From assembly GCF_022829285.1 (NCBI RefSeq), contig NZ_JAKSYI010000049.1:1-64000 (forward strand): a stretch of DNA of 64,000 bases. Direction: 5' to 3'. Position numbers and translations under genes: made by a program. Source of the stretch: Methylobacterium sp. J-078. GTDB taxonomy: Bacteria > Pseudomonadota > Alphaproteobacteria > Rhizobiales > Beijerinckiaceae. Every line of letters begins with the position of its first letter. The first letter of the stretch is position 1. The notes beneath the pieces were generated by a model. The model had not been told where the DNA came from and did no database searches. It saw nothing but the letters and a program-made list of their open reading frames with translations. This document shows positions 24,347-33,700 of the stretch, one piece after another.

Positions 24347-25285
24347 TCAACGGGCCTGCCCGATCTCCCGGATGTCCGGCCCCTCGCGCACCGGCACCGG
24401 GTAGACCCGGTCGCCCTCGCGCAGGAAGGCACCTGCGCGGACCACGACGGTGTCCGCCTCCGTGAGGCCGGAGCGGATTTCCACATCCGACCCCGCAAGG
24501 AGGCCCGTCTCCACCTGACGCGTCACCACGCGGTCCCCCGCGATGGTGTGGACCACGGTGCCTTCCGGCTCGTACAGGATGGCGGCGTAGGGCACGCCGA
24601 GGCCGCAGCGCTCGTTGAGGGTGATAATCCCGCGCGCGAAGGTGCCGAAGCGCATGTCGAGGCTTGGCTCCAGGCCGATCCGGACCCGGCCGAGTTGGCT
24701 CGCCGGGTCGAGGGTCTGATCGACGCGGCTCACGGTGCCGACGCTCTCCGTCAGGCCAAGGGGCTTCACCGACACCTTCTGGCCCGGGCGGAGCTTGGCT
24801 AAATCGCCGAGGGGAACGGCGGCCTGAAGGTCGGTCTCCCGCCTCGCGGCGATCTGAAAGAGCGCACCCTGGCGCGGGGAGACCGGCACGCCGACCTGGG
24901 CATTGCTGCGCAGGACCATGCCGGCCACGCTGGCACGCAGGACGGGCGACGCTCCGGGAGATGCAATCCCCTCGATCGGGGCGAGGGTGGCCAGCACTTG
25001 CCCCGCCGCGACCATCTCGAGGGGGGCGACCAGAATCTGGGCGACCTTGAATCCCTCGCGCTCCGCCGCAACGTCGACCTCCTGGCGTGGGAGCAGCACG
25101 CCGGTGACCTCCACCCGGTCGCTGAAGCACAGGCGCCGGGCCGATCTGACACTGACCGACAGCCCATCCGGCGTCACGTCGGCTGCCTGCGACGGAGATG
25201 CGAGGAGCAGCGCGAGGACGGCAAGGGCCGCCCGTCGGGTGCCGGGTTCCCGCGAAGGAATCTTGATCGCGAAACTGGAGTTCAT
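24347..25285 (-). CDS. Periplasmic adaptor (HlyD/RND membrane-fusion-like), stand-alone
   Basis: A 312-residue exported protein. It has a signal segment ('RRAALAVLALLLASPSQAAD', about residues 17-36) and then an adaptor-like beta-rich body. A lipoyl-like half reads 'VLLPRQEVDVAAEREGFKVA' and a second half reads 'SPVLRASVAGMVLRSNAQVG'. After them come a beta-barrel ('LAKLRPGQKVSVKPLG') and a membrane-proximal part ('VETGLLAGSDVEIRSGLTEA'). It resembles the adaptor domains encoded at 35.7 and 40.4 kb, including a Cys near the start ('RRLCFSDR') and one in 'NERCGLGVPYAAIL'. No pump gene is adjacent; it follows an AsmA-like gene by 13 bases and probably shares its transcript. Start ATG 25285 chosen for the signal peptide. 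Confidence 0.75.
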   Translation of the reverse strand: MNSSFAIKIPSREPGTRRAALAVLALLLASPSQAADVTPDGLSVSVRSARRLCFSDRVEVTGVLLPRQEVDVAAEREGFKVAQILVAPLEMVAAGQVLATLAPIEGIASPGASPVLRASVAGMVLRSNAQVGVPVSPRQGALFQIAARRETDLQAAVPLGDLAKLRPGQKVSVKPLGLTESVGTVSRVDQTLDPASQLGRVRIGLEPSLDMRFGTFARGIITLNERCGLGVPYAAILYEPEGTVVHTIAGDRVVTRQVETGLLAGSDVEIRSGLTEADTVVVRAGAFLREGDRVYPVPVREGPDIREIGQAR

Positions 25286-25298
25286 GGAACCTCGATCG

Positions 25299-27047
25299 TC
25301 AGCGGCGGCGAACCGGGGCAGGCTCACGGCCGCCCCGTGGCAGGATGGCATCCAGAAGGCCCTCGAAGCCGCCCGCGCCGCGTCCGCCCCCCTGAGGACC
25401 CATGAGGCCGGTGCCGAGATCCTGCAGGGCCTCGATGGCTCCTGCGGGATTCTGAAGGAGGCCGCCCATATCGGCCGACACCGCCGGCCCGTCCCAGGGG
25501 CCCGAGACGTGAACGGGGACGTTGAGGGCGCGCCCGGACCCGGAACGGCCGCGCTGGGACGTGACCGCGGGTTGAAAGTGCAGATCGAGGGTTCGGGCGA
25601 CGAGATCGATGGACCCGGCCCCCGTGGACTGGATCAGCGGAGACCTGAGCTGGAGATCGTTCGTCACGGCCCGCCCCTCGGCGATGCTGAAGCTGCCGCC
25701 GAGGCTCTGGAAGCGCGAGAACGGTCCCTCGCCGCCCAGGCCGATCAGATCCGCCGCGTCGACACGACCGTCCGTCAGGGTGACGTCGGCAAAACCCGTC
25801 GCGGCGCGGGCAAGATCGGCCGGGCGCCCGGCCGTGGCCTGGATGTCGATCCGCGCCACCGTTTGCGCGTCCAGTCCGCCCGCGCCGACGAGGTCCGTCA
25901 GGAGCGGGCGCAATCGTGCGCCGGCCAGGGTCATGCTGAGGCGATGGCGGCCGGTCTCGCTATCGCTCCGCGCCTTGTCCTGGGTCGATGCTCCGTCGGC
26001 GGGGGAAAGAGAGTAGCGCAGCTTCATCGCACCCGCATAGGCACGAGCGGCGGTGACCGCCGTCTCGAGCATGCCCCCCCGGATCGACGTCACCACCGCG
26101 AGATCCTCGAATCGGGCAGGACCGAGGGTGATGCGGCCGATGGCAAGGCGCAGGTCCGCGTCGAACGCCGCGAACCAGCCGGGCCGGGGGAGGGCGTCCG
26201 TCGGCACGGACACCCGGGGGCCGCGCGCAACGGGCTGCCCCTCGTCGACCCCTGCCTTCAGGATCAGGTCGTCCAGGCGGAGATCGCCCCTGAGACTGGT
26301 CGTGTCCTTCAGATCGAGCCGAAGACGGCCCGAGACCGGCGATTCACTCAGCGTTCCGGCGATGCGCTCGATCGAGACATGGTCCGCCCCGGCCTCGAGG
26401 CTCGCACGCACCCGAACGACCGGAAGGTCGGATCGCCCGGCGCTCGGAGTGACGTCGACACGCAAGGGCCGGGCGGCGTCGGCTCCCGGACGATCGAGCG
26501 CGATGTGCAGGCGCTGACCGACATTCTCGACGTCGAGGTCGATGGACGGCGAAGTGGCATTCGGGTTTCGCTCGAGGACGATCTCGACCTGGCCGGCCGT
26601 GACATCGATGCGACGGCCGTCGCGGGAGACATCGCAAGCCACGTCCCGGGACAGCACGCGGATTGCGTCGAGGTACGCTTCGGTGTGGGCAGGACCGGCC
26701 ACGACGCGCGTCGACCCGGGCGGCGAGCCGTCCACGGGGATGCGCAGACTTACGGCCTCGGCGTGCAGCGGCACGGTTCCGGCTCCGCCCAGGATCAGCG
26801 CGCGCGAGACCGGCACCGTGAGCCGCCCGATGTCGAGGCCGGCGCGGGCATCGCCCGTCGCCAAGTCCGTCACCAACAGAGCCGGAGGCCACGCGACGCG
26901 AACGGCGCCGACGCGCCAATCCCGCCCGGTCTCGTGCTTCAGGCGATCCACGAAGGTTTGCGCGAGGCGGTCGGAGGCAATCGACCAGCCAAGGATTGCG
27001 GCCGCGACCGGCACGACGGCCATGAGGACGGCGACGCGGAGTCTCAT
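25299..27047 (-). CDS. AsmA-family envelope protein
   Basis: A 582-residue protein anchored by one N-terminal helix (MRLRVAVLMAVVPVAAAILG). A long beta-rich periplasmic region follows, ending in the AsmA C-terminal pattern 'TDGRVDAADLIGLGGEGPFS', 'FQSLGGSFSIAEGRAVTNDL' and 'RSPLIQSTGAGSIDLVARTL'. The last ~50 residues are Gly/Arg-rich and include 'NVPVHVSGPWDGPAVSADMG'. AsmA/TamB-like proteins take part in outer-membrane lipid transport and assembly. The gene runs into a periplasmic adaptor gene after 13 bases, an unusual partner. It is divergent from the caspase-family gene across about 330 bases. Confidence 0.88.
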   Translation of the reverse strand: MRLRVAVLMAVVPVAAAILGWSIASDRLAQTFVDRLKHETGRDWRVGAVRVAWPPALLVTDLATGDARAGLDIGRLTVPVSRALILGGAGTVPLHAEAVSLRIPVDGSPPGSTRVVAGPAHTEAYLDAIRVLSRDVACDVSRDGRRIDVTAGQVEIVLERNPNATSPSIDLDVENVGQRLHIALDRPGADAARPLRVDVTPSAGRSDLPVVRVRASLEAGADHVSIERIAGTLSESPVSGRLRLDLKDTTSLRGDLRLDDLILKAGVDEGQPVARGPRVSVPTDALPRPGWFAAFDADLRLAIGRITLGPARFEDLAVVTSIRGGMLETAVTAARAYAGAMKLRYSLSPADGASTQDKARSDSETGRHRLSMTLAGARLRPLLTDLVGAGGLDAQTVARIDIQATAGRPADLARAATGFADVTLTDGRVDAADLIGLGGEGPFSRFQSLGGSFSIAEGRAVTNDLQLRSPLIQSTGAGSIDLVARTLDLHFQPAVTSQRGRSGSGRALNVPVHVSGPWDGPAVSADMGGLLQNPAGAIEALQDLGTGLMGPQGGGRGAGGFEGLLDAILPRGGREPAPVRRR

Positions 27048-27378
27048 GCCTGGCAGACCGAGGATGGCCGGGCGATCATCAAGGCCAAACCCCGTGCTCC
27101 TCGCGAATCCAGACGTTCTTTCAGATGAAATCTGCGGGCGTCAACGGTCCTCAAATACGAATCACGGCGCAGGCCACCGAAAGCAGTCTCCGGCGCCTTC
27201 GGGGCGGCGAAGAACAATCGAACAAAGAGTCTGATTTCTGCAACAGCGTCTGAAAATTTCGACAGTCCGTCGATCTCAAGTCGTCGGCGATCGAAGTGGA
27301 CCGAATCGACCGAAGATCCGCATGCGGGTGCGTCCGCTCACTTGATTGGGTCCCGGGCTGGCGTGTACGGTCGAGAGC
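27048..27378. other. Divergent intergenic region, AsmA-like / caspase genes
   Basis: These 331 bases hold no supported gene. The 27110-27340 part is less GC-rich than its surroundings and should contain the two divergent promoters. No clear operator or hairpin was found by eye. Confidence 0.3.
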
Positions 27379-30291
27379 ATGAAGAAGGTGCTGCCAGCGC
27401 TGACGGCGATCGTGCTCACGATGTGGGTCACGATCGCTATGGCTGAGCCCCAGGGGGCCAAGCGCGTCGCGCTGATCGTCGGCAACGCGTCCTATGCGAG
27501 CTTCGGCAAGCTCGACAATCCGAGCAACGACGCGGAAGACATCGCGACGGTCCTGCGCCAGATCGGCTTCACGGTCATCGAGGGACGGGACCTGTCGAAG
27601 CGCGACATGGACCGGCGCCTCGCTCAGTTCTCGCGGACGGCGAGCGATGCGGACACCGCCCTCGTCTACTATGCCGGCCACGGTCTGCAGTACCAGAACC
27701 AGAACTTTCTCGTCCCCACCGACGCGCAGTTGAAGGACGGCTTCGACATCCCGTTCGAGACGATCTCGGTCGACAGCGTCATCGGCGCCCTCGACAACGC
27801 GCGCGGTGCGCGGATCATGATCCTCGACGCATGCCGCAATCTCCCCCTCACGGAGGGCGTGAAGCGCTCCAGCGGACCCGGTCTCGCGCGGCTCTCCGGC
27901 CGCCAGGGCCTGATCATCGCCTATGCGACGCAGTCGAATCAGGTGGCCTATGACGGTGCCGGCCGCAACAGCCCCTACGCGGAAGCGCTGGCGAAGGCCT
28001 TGTCCGAATCGGGCCTCGAAGTGGGTCAGGTCTTCCAGAAAGTGGCGCTGTCGGTGAAGAACGCGACGCAGGGCAAGCAATTGCCCGAGTTCTCGCGCTC
28101 CTACGCCGACGAGGTGTTCCTGAACCGGGCCGAGACCGACGTCCAGGCCTGGACGCGGCTGCGCAACAGCAACGCCGCCGCCGACCTCGGTGCGTTCATC
28201 GAGAAGTTCCCGGCGAGCTTCCTGGCGGATGCCGCCCGGATCCGCATTCAACTCCTCGAAAATCAGGCCCGCTTCGCGGAGCAGGAGATCGAGAACAAGC
28301 GGCAGGAGGAGCGCCGCGCCCAGGAGCGACTGCTCTGGGCTCGCCGCGAGGACGAGCAGCAGCGCCGCGAGGAGGAGCAGCGCCGCCGCGATCTGGCGCG
28401 CCGTGAGGAGGAGCAGAATCAGGCCGAGCAGGCTCGTCTCGTCGCCCAGAAGGAGGCCGAAGAGGCCAAGCGGCAGGCGCTGCGTCGTGAGGAGGCTGCA
28501 CGGCAGGAACAGGCGCGCCTCGCCGCCGAGAAGGCGGCCCGCCAGGCGGCGGCCGAGATCCTGCGCCGCGAGGAAGCCGCCCGCCTGGAGCAGGCCCGCC
28601 TGGAAGAGTCCGCCCGTCAGGAAGCCGCACGCCTCGCGGCCGCTCAGGCGGAAGCCGAGAAGGCCGCTCGCCTGGCCGCCGTCGAGCAGAAGCGGCGCGA
28701 GGAGGCCGCCCGCCTGGAGCAGGCGCGCTTGGCGGAGATTTCCCGTCAGGAAGCCGCGAAGGTCGAGGCGGCTCGCCAGGAAGCCGAGAAGGCCGCCCGC
28801 TTGGCCGCCCGCGAGCAGAAGCGGCGCGAGGAGGCGGATCGCCTGGAGCAGGCGCGCCTGGCTGAGATCGCCCGCCAGGAGGCCGCGAAGGCCGAGACGG
28901 CTCGCCTCGAAGCCGAGAAGGCCGTCCGCCTCGCTGCTGCCGAGCAGAAGCGGCGCGACGAGGCGGCACGCCTGGAGCAGGTGCGCCTGGCTGAGATTGC
29001 CCGTCAGGAGGCGGTCCGAGCCGAGGCCGTGAAGGCCGCCCTGGCGGCGGCGGCCGAGAAGAAGGCCCGTGACGAGGCGGCGCGTATCGAGCAGGCACGC
29101 CTGGCGGAGATCGCCCGTCAGGAGGTCGCCCGGGCCGAGGCGATCCGGCAGGAAGCGGCGCGCCTGGAGGCGGAGCGGGCCGAGACCGAGACGCGGGCCC
29201 GTCTTGCCGCCGCCGAGCAGAAGCGGCGTGACGAGGCGGCGCGCCAGGAGCAGGCCCGCGCCGAGGCCGAGAAGGCCGCGCAGGTCGCGGCCGCCGATCA
29301 AGCCCGGCGCGACGAGGCGGCGCGCGTCGAGACGGCCGCCATCGAAACCGCACGGGTCCAGGCCGAAGCCATCGTCAAGGACAGGGCGGCGCCCGCGAAT
29401 TCCGGCGGCTTCGCCCTCTCCCCCGAATTGGCCAAGGCGGTCATCGCCAACGAGAAGGCGAATGCGTCCTCCGAAAAGGCCGCTCCGGATTCAGGCGCCA
29501 CGCCCTTCCCGCAGACGACCTATGCCAGCCTGGACCTGAAGAGTGCCGGCGAGCCCAAGCAGGCGGAGGCGAAGGCCTCCGGATCTTCCGCCCAATCCGA
29601 CGTGACGCGCGCTGTGCAGCGGCGCCTGTACGATCTCGGCTGCTACACCGAACCGATGGAATCGACCTGGGGTCGTCCCTCCAGCGCGGCCCTGGAGAAC
29701 TTCTACACCTCCGCCCAGCGCATCGACCGGTCGAAGGGCGACCCGGCGAAGAACGGCCTGAACCGCTCGATCCGGATCGTCTCGACGTTGCCCGACCAGC
29801 TCACGCTGGATGATCTGAACAGCTACAGCGGCCGCATCTGCCCGATCGCCTGTCCCGCCGGATCCGAGGTGAAGGGCGACGCCTGCGTGATCGTCACCTG
29901 CCCCTCGGGCATGACCCTGCGGAACGGCGTCTGCCGGACCGAGACCCTGCCGGTGGAAGCGGCGAGCCCGACGCGGAAGCCGAAGGCCGCCCGTCCGGCC
30001 GAGACGGTCGAGGCCCCGGAGCCGCGTCCGGCGCGGAAGGCCGCGCGGGCACCGGAGCCGCATGCCGTTCCGAAGGCGGCCCGTGTTCCGGAGCCGGTCC
30101 GCGCCCCGCGTGTGGTGCATCAGGCGCCGCCGAAGCCCACCGTCCGGGTCGTGCAACCCCTGCGCGCGAGCCCGCGCGTCCCAGCCCTGTCCCACGCCGC
30201 CCCGGCCGCGCCCGCCCGGGCGACGGCGGCCTCTTCCGGCTACAGCCCCGCCGAGATCGGTGCGGTGCGGGCCATGAGCCGGATGCCCTGA
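27379..30291 (+). CDS. Caspase-family (peptidase C14) protein with long coiled coil
   Basis: A 970-residue exported protein. Residues 1-22 are a signal peptide. Residues about 27-250 are a caspase-like p20 domain with the catalytic dyad intact: His101 in 'LVYYAGHGLQYQNQNF' and Cys152 in 'IMILDACRNLPL'. Residues about 290-670 are an extremely charged Glu/Arg/Ala/Gln helix built from ~43-residue repeats (28570-29310). Then come a peptidoglycan-binding-like helix ('VQRRLYDLGCYTEPMESTWG'), a small Cys-rich part ('CPAGSEVKGDACVIVTCPSG') and a Pro/Ala/Arg-rich tail. Bacterial caspase homologues act in programmed death or processing, usually after Arg or Lys; the target here is unknown. ATG 27379 starts the signal peptide; 27346 is a longer, less likely start. 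Confidence 0.92.
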   Translation: MKKVLPALTAIVLTMWVTIAMAEPQGAKRVALIVGNASYASFGKLDNPSNDAEDIATVLRQIGFTVIEGRDLSKRDMDRRLAQFSRTASDADTALVYYAGHGLQYQNQNFLVPTDAQLKDGFDIPFETISVDSVIGALDNARGARIMILDACRNLPLTEGVKRSSGPGLARLSGRQGLIIAYATQSNQVAYDGAGRNSPYAEALAKALSESGLEVGQVFQKVALSVKNATQGKQLPEFSRSYADEVFLNRAETDVQAWTRLRNSNAAADLGAFIEKFPASFLADAARIRIQLLENQARFAEQEIENKRQEERRAQERLLWARREDEQQRREEEQRRRDLARREEEQNQAEQARLVAQKEAEEAKRQALRREEAARQEQARLAAEKAARQAAAEILRREEAARLEQARLEESARQEAARLAAAQAEAEKAARLAAVEQKRREEAARLEQARLAEISRQEAAKVEAARQEAEKAARLAAREQKRREEADRLEQARLAEIARQEAAKAETARLEAEKAVRLAAAEQKRRDEAARLEQVRLAEIARQEAVRAEAVKAALAAAAEKKARDEAARIEQARLAEIARQEVARAEAIRQEAARLEAERAETETRARLAAAEQKRRDEAARQEQARAEAEKAAQVAAADQARRDEAARVETAAIETARVQAEAIVKDRAAPANSGGFALSPELAKAVIANEKANASSEKAAPDSGATPFPQTTYASLDLKSAGEPKQAEAKASGSSAQSDVTRAVQRRLYDLGCYTEPMESTWGRPSSAALENFYTSAQRIDRSKGDPAKNGLNRSIRIVSTLPDQLTLDDLNSYSGRICPIACPAGSEVKGDACVIVTCPSGMTLRNGVCRTETLPVEAASPTRKPKAARPAETVEAPEPRPARKAARAPEPHAVPKAARVPEPVRAPRVVHQAPPKPTVRVVQPLRASPRVPALSHAAPAAPARATAASSGYSPAEIGAVRAMSRMP
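28570..29310 (+). repeat. In-frame ~129-bp repeats encoding a coiled coil
   Basis: Inside the caspase-family gene, units start at 28570, 28699, 28828, 28957, 29071 and 29230. The first three are exactly 43 codons each and open with 'EEAARLEQARLEE' or 'EEADRLEQARLAEIARQEAA', closing with 'KAARLAA.EQKRR'. Later units are 38, 53 and 27 codons, so expansions and losses have occurred. Units have diverged at the DNA level, so this is an old coding repeat and not a recent minisatellite. Confidence 0.85.
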
Positions 30292-30756
30292 GTCACAACG
30301 GTCCGGCCTCTTCGATCTCGGGGACCGCTACCGGAAGAGGTCGCGCCAGTGGCGTGATCGATGGCGCCGGATTTGCCGGGCACCCCCCGGTCGGTCTCCG
30401 CGATCACTGACGCGCGAAGCCCTTTCTGAGAGCGCCGGATATGACGTCGGCCTCCCTCCGGAACGGCGCGAGGTGCCGCTCGATCTCGCCTACGGCGAAG
30501 GATTCCGATGCGCCAATCGTAACGGATCGTCAATCAAGTTCATCGTGATCCGAAGCGAGGTCGGCTGCCGCAGAATTTGTAGCCGTCGCAATCATTCTCC
30601 CTCAACACCGGCCGATCAGTTCCTCTTATCCAGTACAGTGACTTGTCGGTCACGCGGGTTGGAAAAGATGCCGCCTCCCTCCATTCGCCCCAAAAAATCA
30701 CTCCAGTCCGGCTGAGGCTGCTTTATGGTCGTCCCAAGACGACGGGATTGCCTAGA
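30292..30756. other. Intergenic region before the autotransporter
   Basis: No gene is supported in these 465 bases. The 30500-30740 part is distinctly richer in A+T than flanking genes, which suggests the autotransporter promoter and possibly a leader. A short open frame at 30473-30715 has no signal peptide, no family resemblance and poor third-position GC, so it was not called. Confidence 0.35.
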
Positions 30757-33700
30757 ATGATATCGTTGACCAACTCCCCCCGAGCATTTCTTCAGTTGGC
30801 CACTCCCACAGGTTCGGCTTGGCTGAAACGGACGCTCCTGATGGGCGTGTCGTTCGCGTCCCTGCCGGGACTCACCCTTCTCGGGGGAATCGCTTCGGCG
30901 ACAGCGCAGACGATCGCATCGGGCTTCGAGAGCAACCGACTGCCGCAGACTGCGAGCGTCGGCCTCGGCACCAGCATCACGGCCGACGGTCGTACGCTGG
31001 ACGGCATCGGCGGTCCCGTGACGCTGCCGTTCGAGGTCAATTACTTCGGCAAGTCCTACTCACAGATCTTCGTCAACAACCACGGCAATCTGACGTTCGA
31101 GAGCGCGTCTGCGAATTTCATCCCGGTGGGGGTCGGGGCCAGTTACCAGGGCCAGCCGATCATCGCCCCGTTCTATGCCGATACCGACACGCGCAATCCT
31201 GCCAGCGGCGTACTGGGCTTCGGCAACGGAACCTACCAGGGTCGCACCGCCTTCGGCGCGACCTGGCCTTCCGTCGGTTACTTCGCCTCTCAGGCCGACA
31301 AGTTGAACACGTTCCAGGCGATCCTGGCGAGCCGCGCCGATACTGGCGCGGGCAACTTCGACATCTACTTCAACTACGGCAGCATCAAGTGGGAGTGCAG
31401 CGGGAGCGGCGGCCAGGGTGGAACGAACGGCCTATGCACGCCCGGCTCTTCGCCGCCCTCGGCCGGCTTCTCGGCCGGAACCGGCGTCGCCGGAACCTAT
31501 TATGAGCTTCCCGGGTCCCTGGTTCCGGGCGCCTTCCTCGACGGCGGCGCGAATGCCCTGGCGACCAGCTCGAACAACGGCGTGCCCGGACAGTTTCTGT
31601 TCCCCGTCCGAAACGGTAGCGTGGTCATCGCCAACGTCTGCTCCGCCGGCGACAACGCCGCCAGCACGAACGTGGCCAATTGCGGTCCGAGCCGGACCTA
31701 CGACCAGCGCATCTTCTATCAACCCACCGGCAACTTCACGCTCAACGTCCTGAACGACACGACGATCGCGACCACCGCGAACGGCGAAAGCGCCGTCCTG
31801 CTGATGCCGACCTCTGCGACGGGGGCCGCTCCGTCGAACACGGTGACCCTGAACGTGGCCTCCAGCGCCACGATCCGCTCGGCGACGCGTTCCGGCGTCG
31901 AGATCGACGGATCGGCGGGATCGGGCGCCGTGACGGTCAACAATGCCGGCACCATCGCGGGCGCTTCGTCCGGCGTCTACGCACGCAGCGGCACCGGTGC
32001 GCTTAACATCGCCAACCAGGGCAGCATCACCGGCGCCTTCGGCATCGTCACAGAGAACACGCGCCTCACGACGATCAACAACGCGGGCAGCCTGCGCGGC
32101 GGCGTCGGCGCGGCCGTGTCCGCCGCAGCCGCGTCGCTCACCAACACCGGTACGGTCACGTTCGGGCAGGTGGGCCTCGCGGCCACCACCGCCACCGGCA
32201 TCACCCTGACCAATTCCGGAACGATCCGCTACGACGCGACGATTCCCGCGGCCCTGACGCCCGAGAACCTCGCGCTCCTTCCTCCCTCGGTCGCCGCGCT
32301 GGACCAGACGCTCAGGACCAGCTTCGGCGCCTCCGGGGCTCCGTTGCCGGCCATCGCGGTGGCCGCGCTCACCCAGGGCACGCTCACCCTCAACAATTCC
32401 GGGACGGTGACGACCGCGCCGACCGGCATCGGCATCGCCGCCGCCGCTTCCGGCGCGATCGCGCTCACGAATTCCGGCACGGTCACGGGCGGAACGACCG
32501 GCCTCGCCCTGCAGGCAGGGGCGGCAGCCAGCGGAGAGGTTCCGGCGCGCGCCGGTCAGATCACGCTGGTCAATTCCGGCCAGGTCACCGCCGCACAGGG
32601 CGTCGCCCTCCTGGCGCGCACCTTCGGCGGTCCGCTCTCGATCGCGAATTCGGGTTCGATCTCCGGGCTGACCGGCATCATGACGATGGCTGGATCGGGC
32701 GCGCTCACGGTGTCCAATGCCGCGACGGGCAGCATCACCGGCCTCGGCGGCTACGCCATCGACAGCACGGCGAGCACCGTGGCGTCGCAGATCGACAACC
32801 GCGGCTTCATCGGCGGTGCCGTCGCCCTCTCCGCCGGGTCGAGCCTCAACAACAGCGGCCTGTTCACGGCGACCGGGACGAGTGGGTTCGGCGGTGGCAC
32901 CTTCACCAATACCGGCGTCGTCAACCTCGCCGGGGCGGCCACCCGCACGGATGCAATCGCCGCGACCTTCGGCAACGTCTCGACCTTCACCAATGCGGGG
33001 GTGATCGACGTGCGCAGCCAGTCGGCGGCCAGCAGCCTGACGATCGCCGGCAACTACGTCGGCAACCAGGGCACGGTGCTGTTGAATGCCTCCACGCAGG
33101 CCAACACGAGCGACCGCCTCGTCATCACGGGCAACGCCAGCGGAACGACCGCCGTCGGGGTGACGAACCTGACGCCCGGCGTCGCCTTCGCCCGCTCTCC
33201 GACCCTGATCCAGGTCGCCGGCACCGTGGCCCCCAACGCGTTCACCCTGGCGAGCGCCCAGAACTTCGGAACCCTCGAGGCGGTCCTCCTCACGGAAGGG
33301 GGCCAGCAGGGCAGCACGGTCAGCCTCGGAGCGGTCCCGACCGCGGTGGGCCTCTCGGGCACGACCGCCGTGGTGGCGGCCCGCTCCATCGCCACCCAGG
33401 GCAGCACCGCCGTCCTCGACCGCGTGACCCAGCTGCGCGGCGACGCGCAGCGCGCCGCCGCCAACGGCGGTTCGGCCGCCCCGGCCCTGTCCTATGCGGG
33501 CGACACCCAATACGCCGCCCTCGTGAGCAAGGACCCGATCGCACCCAACCTCGTGGCGCCCGCGCCGGCCCCGGCCAGCAACGTGAAGCCGGCGGTCTGG
33601 GCGCGCGCCTTCGGTGACCTGGAGCGGCGCTCCGGCTTCAGCAACATCAGCTTCGGCGGCCTGAACATCAGCCGCGACCTCGGCTACAGCCAGGCGACGG

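Noticed and set aside
28570..29310. Repeats considered as CRISPR or an intergenic repeat array
   Set aside because: Units are in frame within a coding gene, degenerate, and without spacers.
30473..30715. Possible 80-residue protein before the autotransporter
   Set aside because: No signal peptide, no family resemblance, poor third-position GC, and it lies in the AT-rich promoter region.
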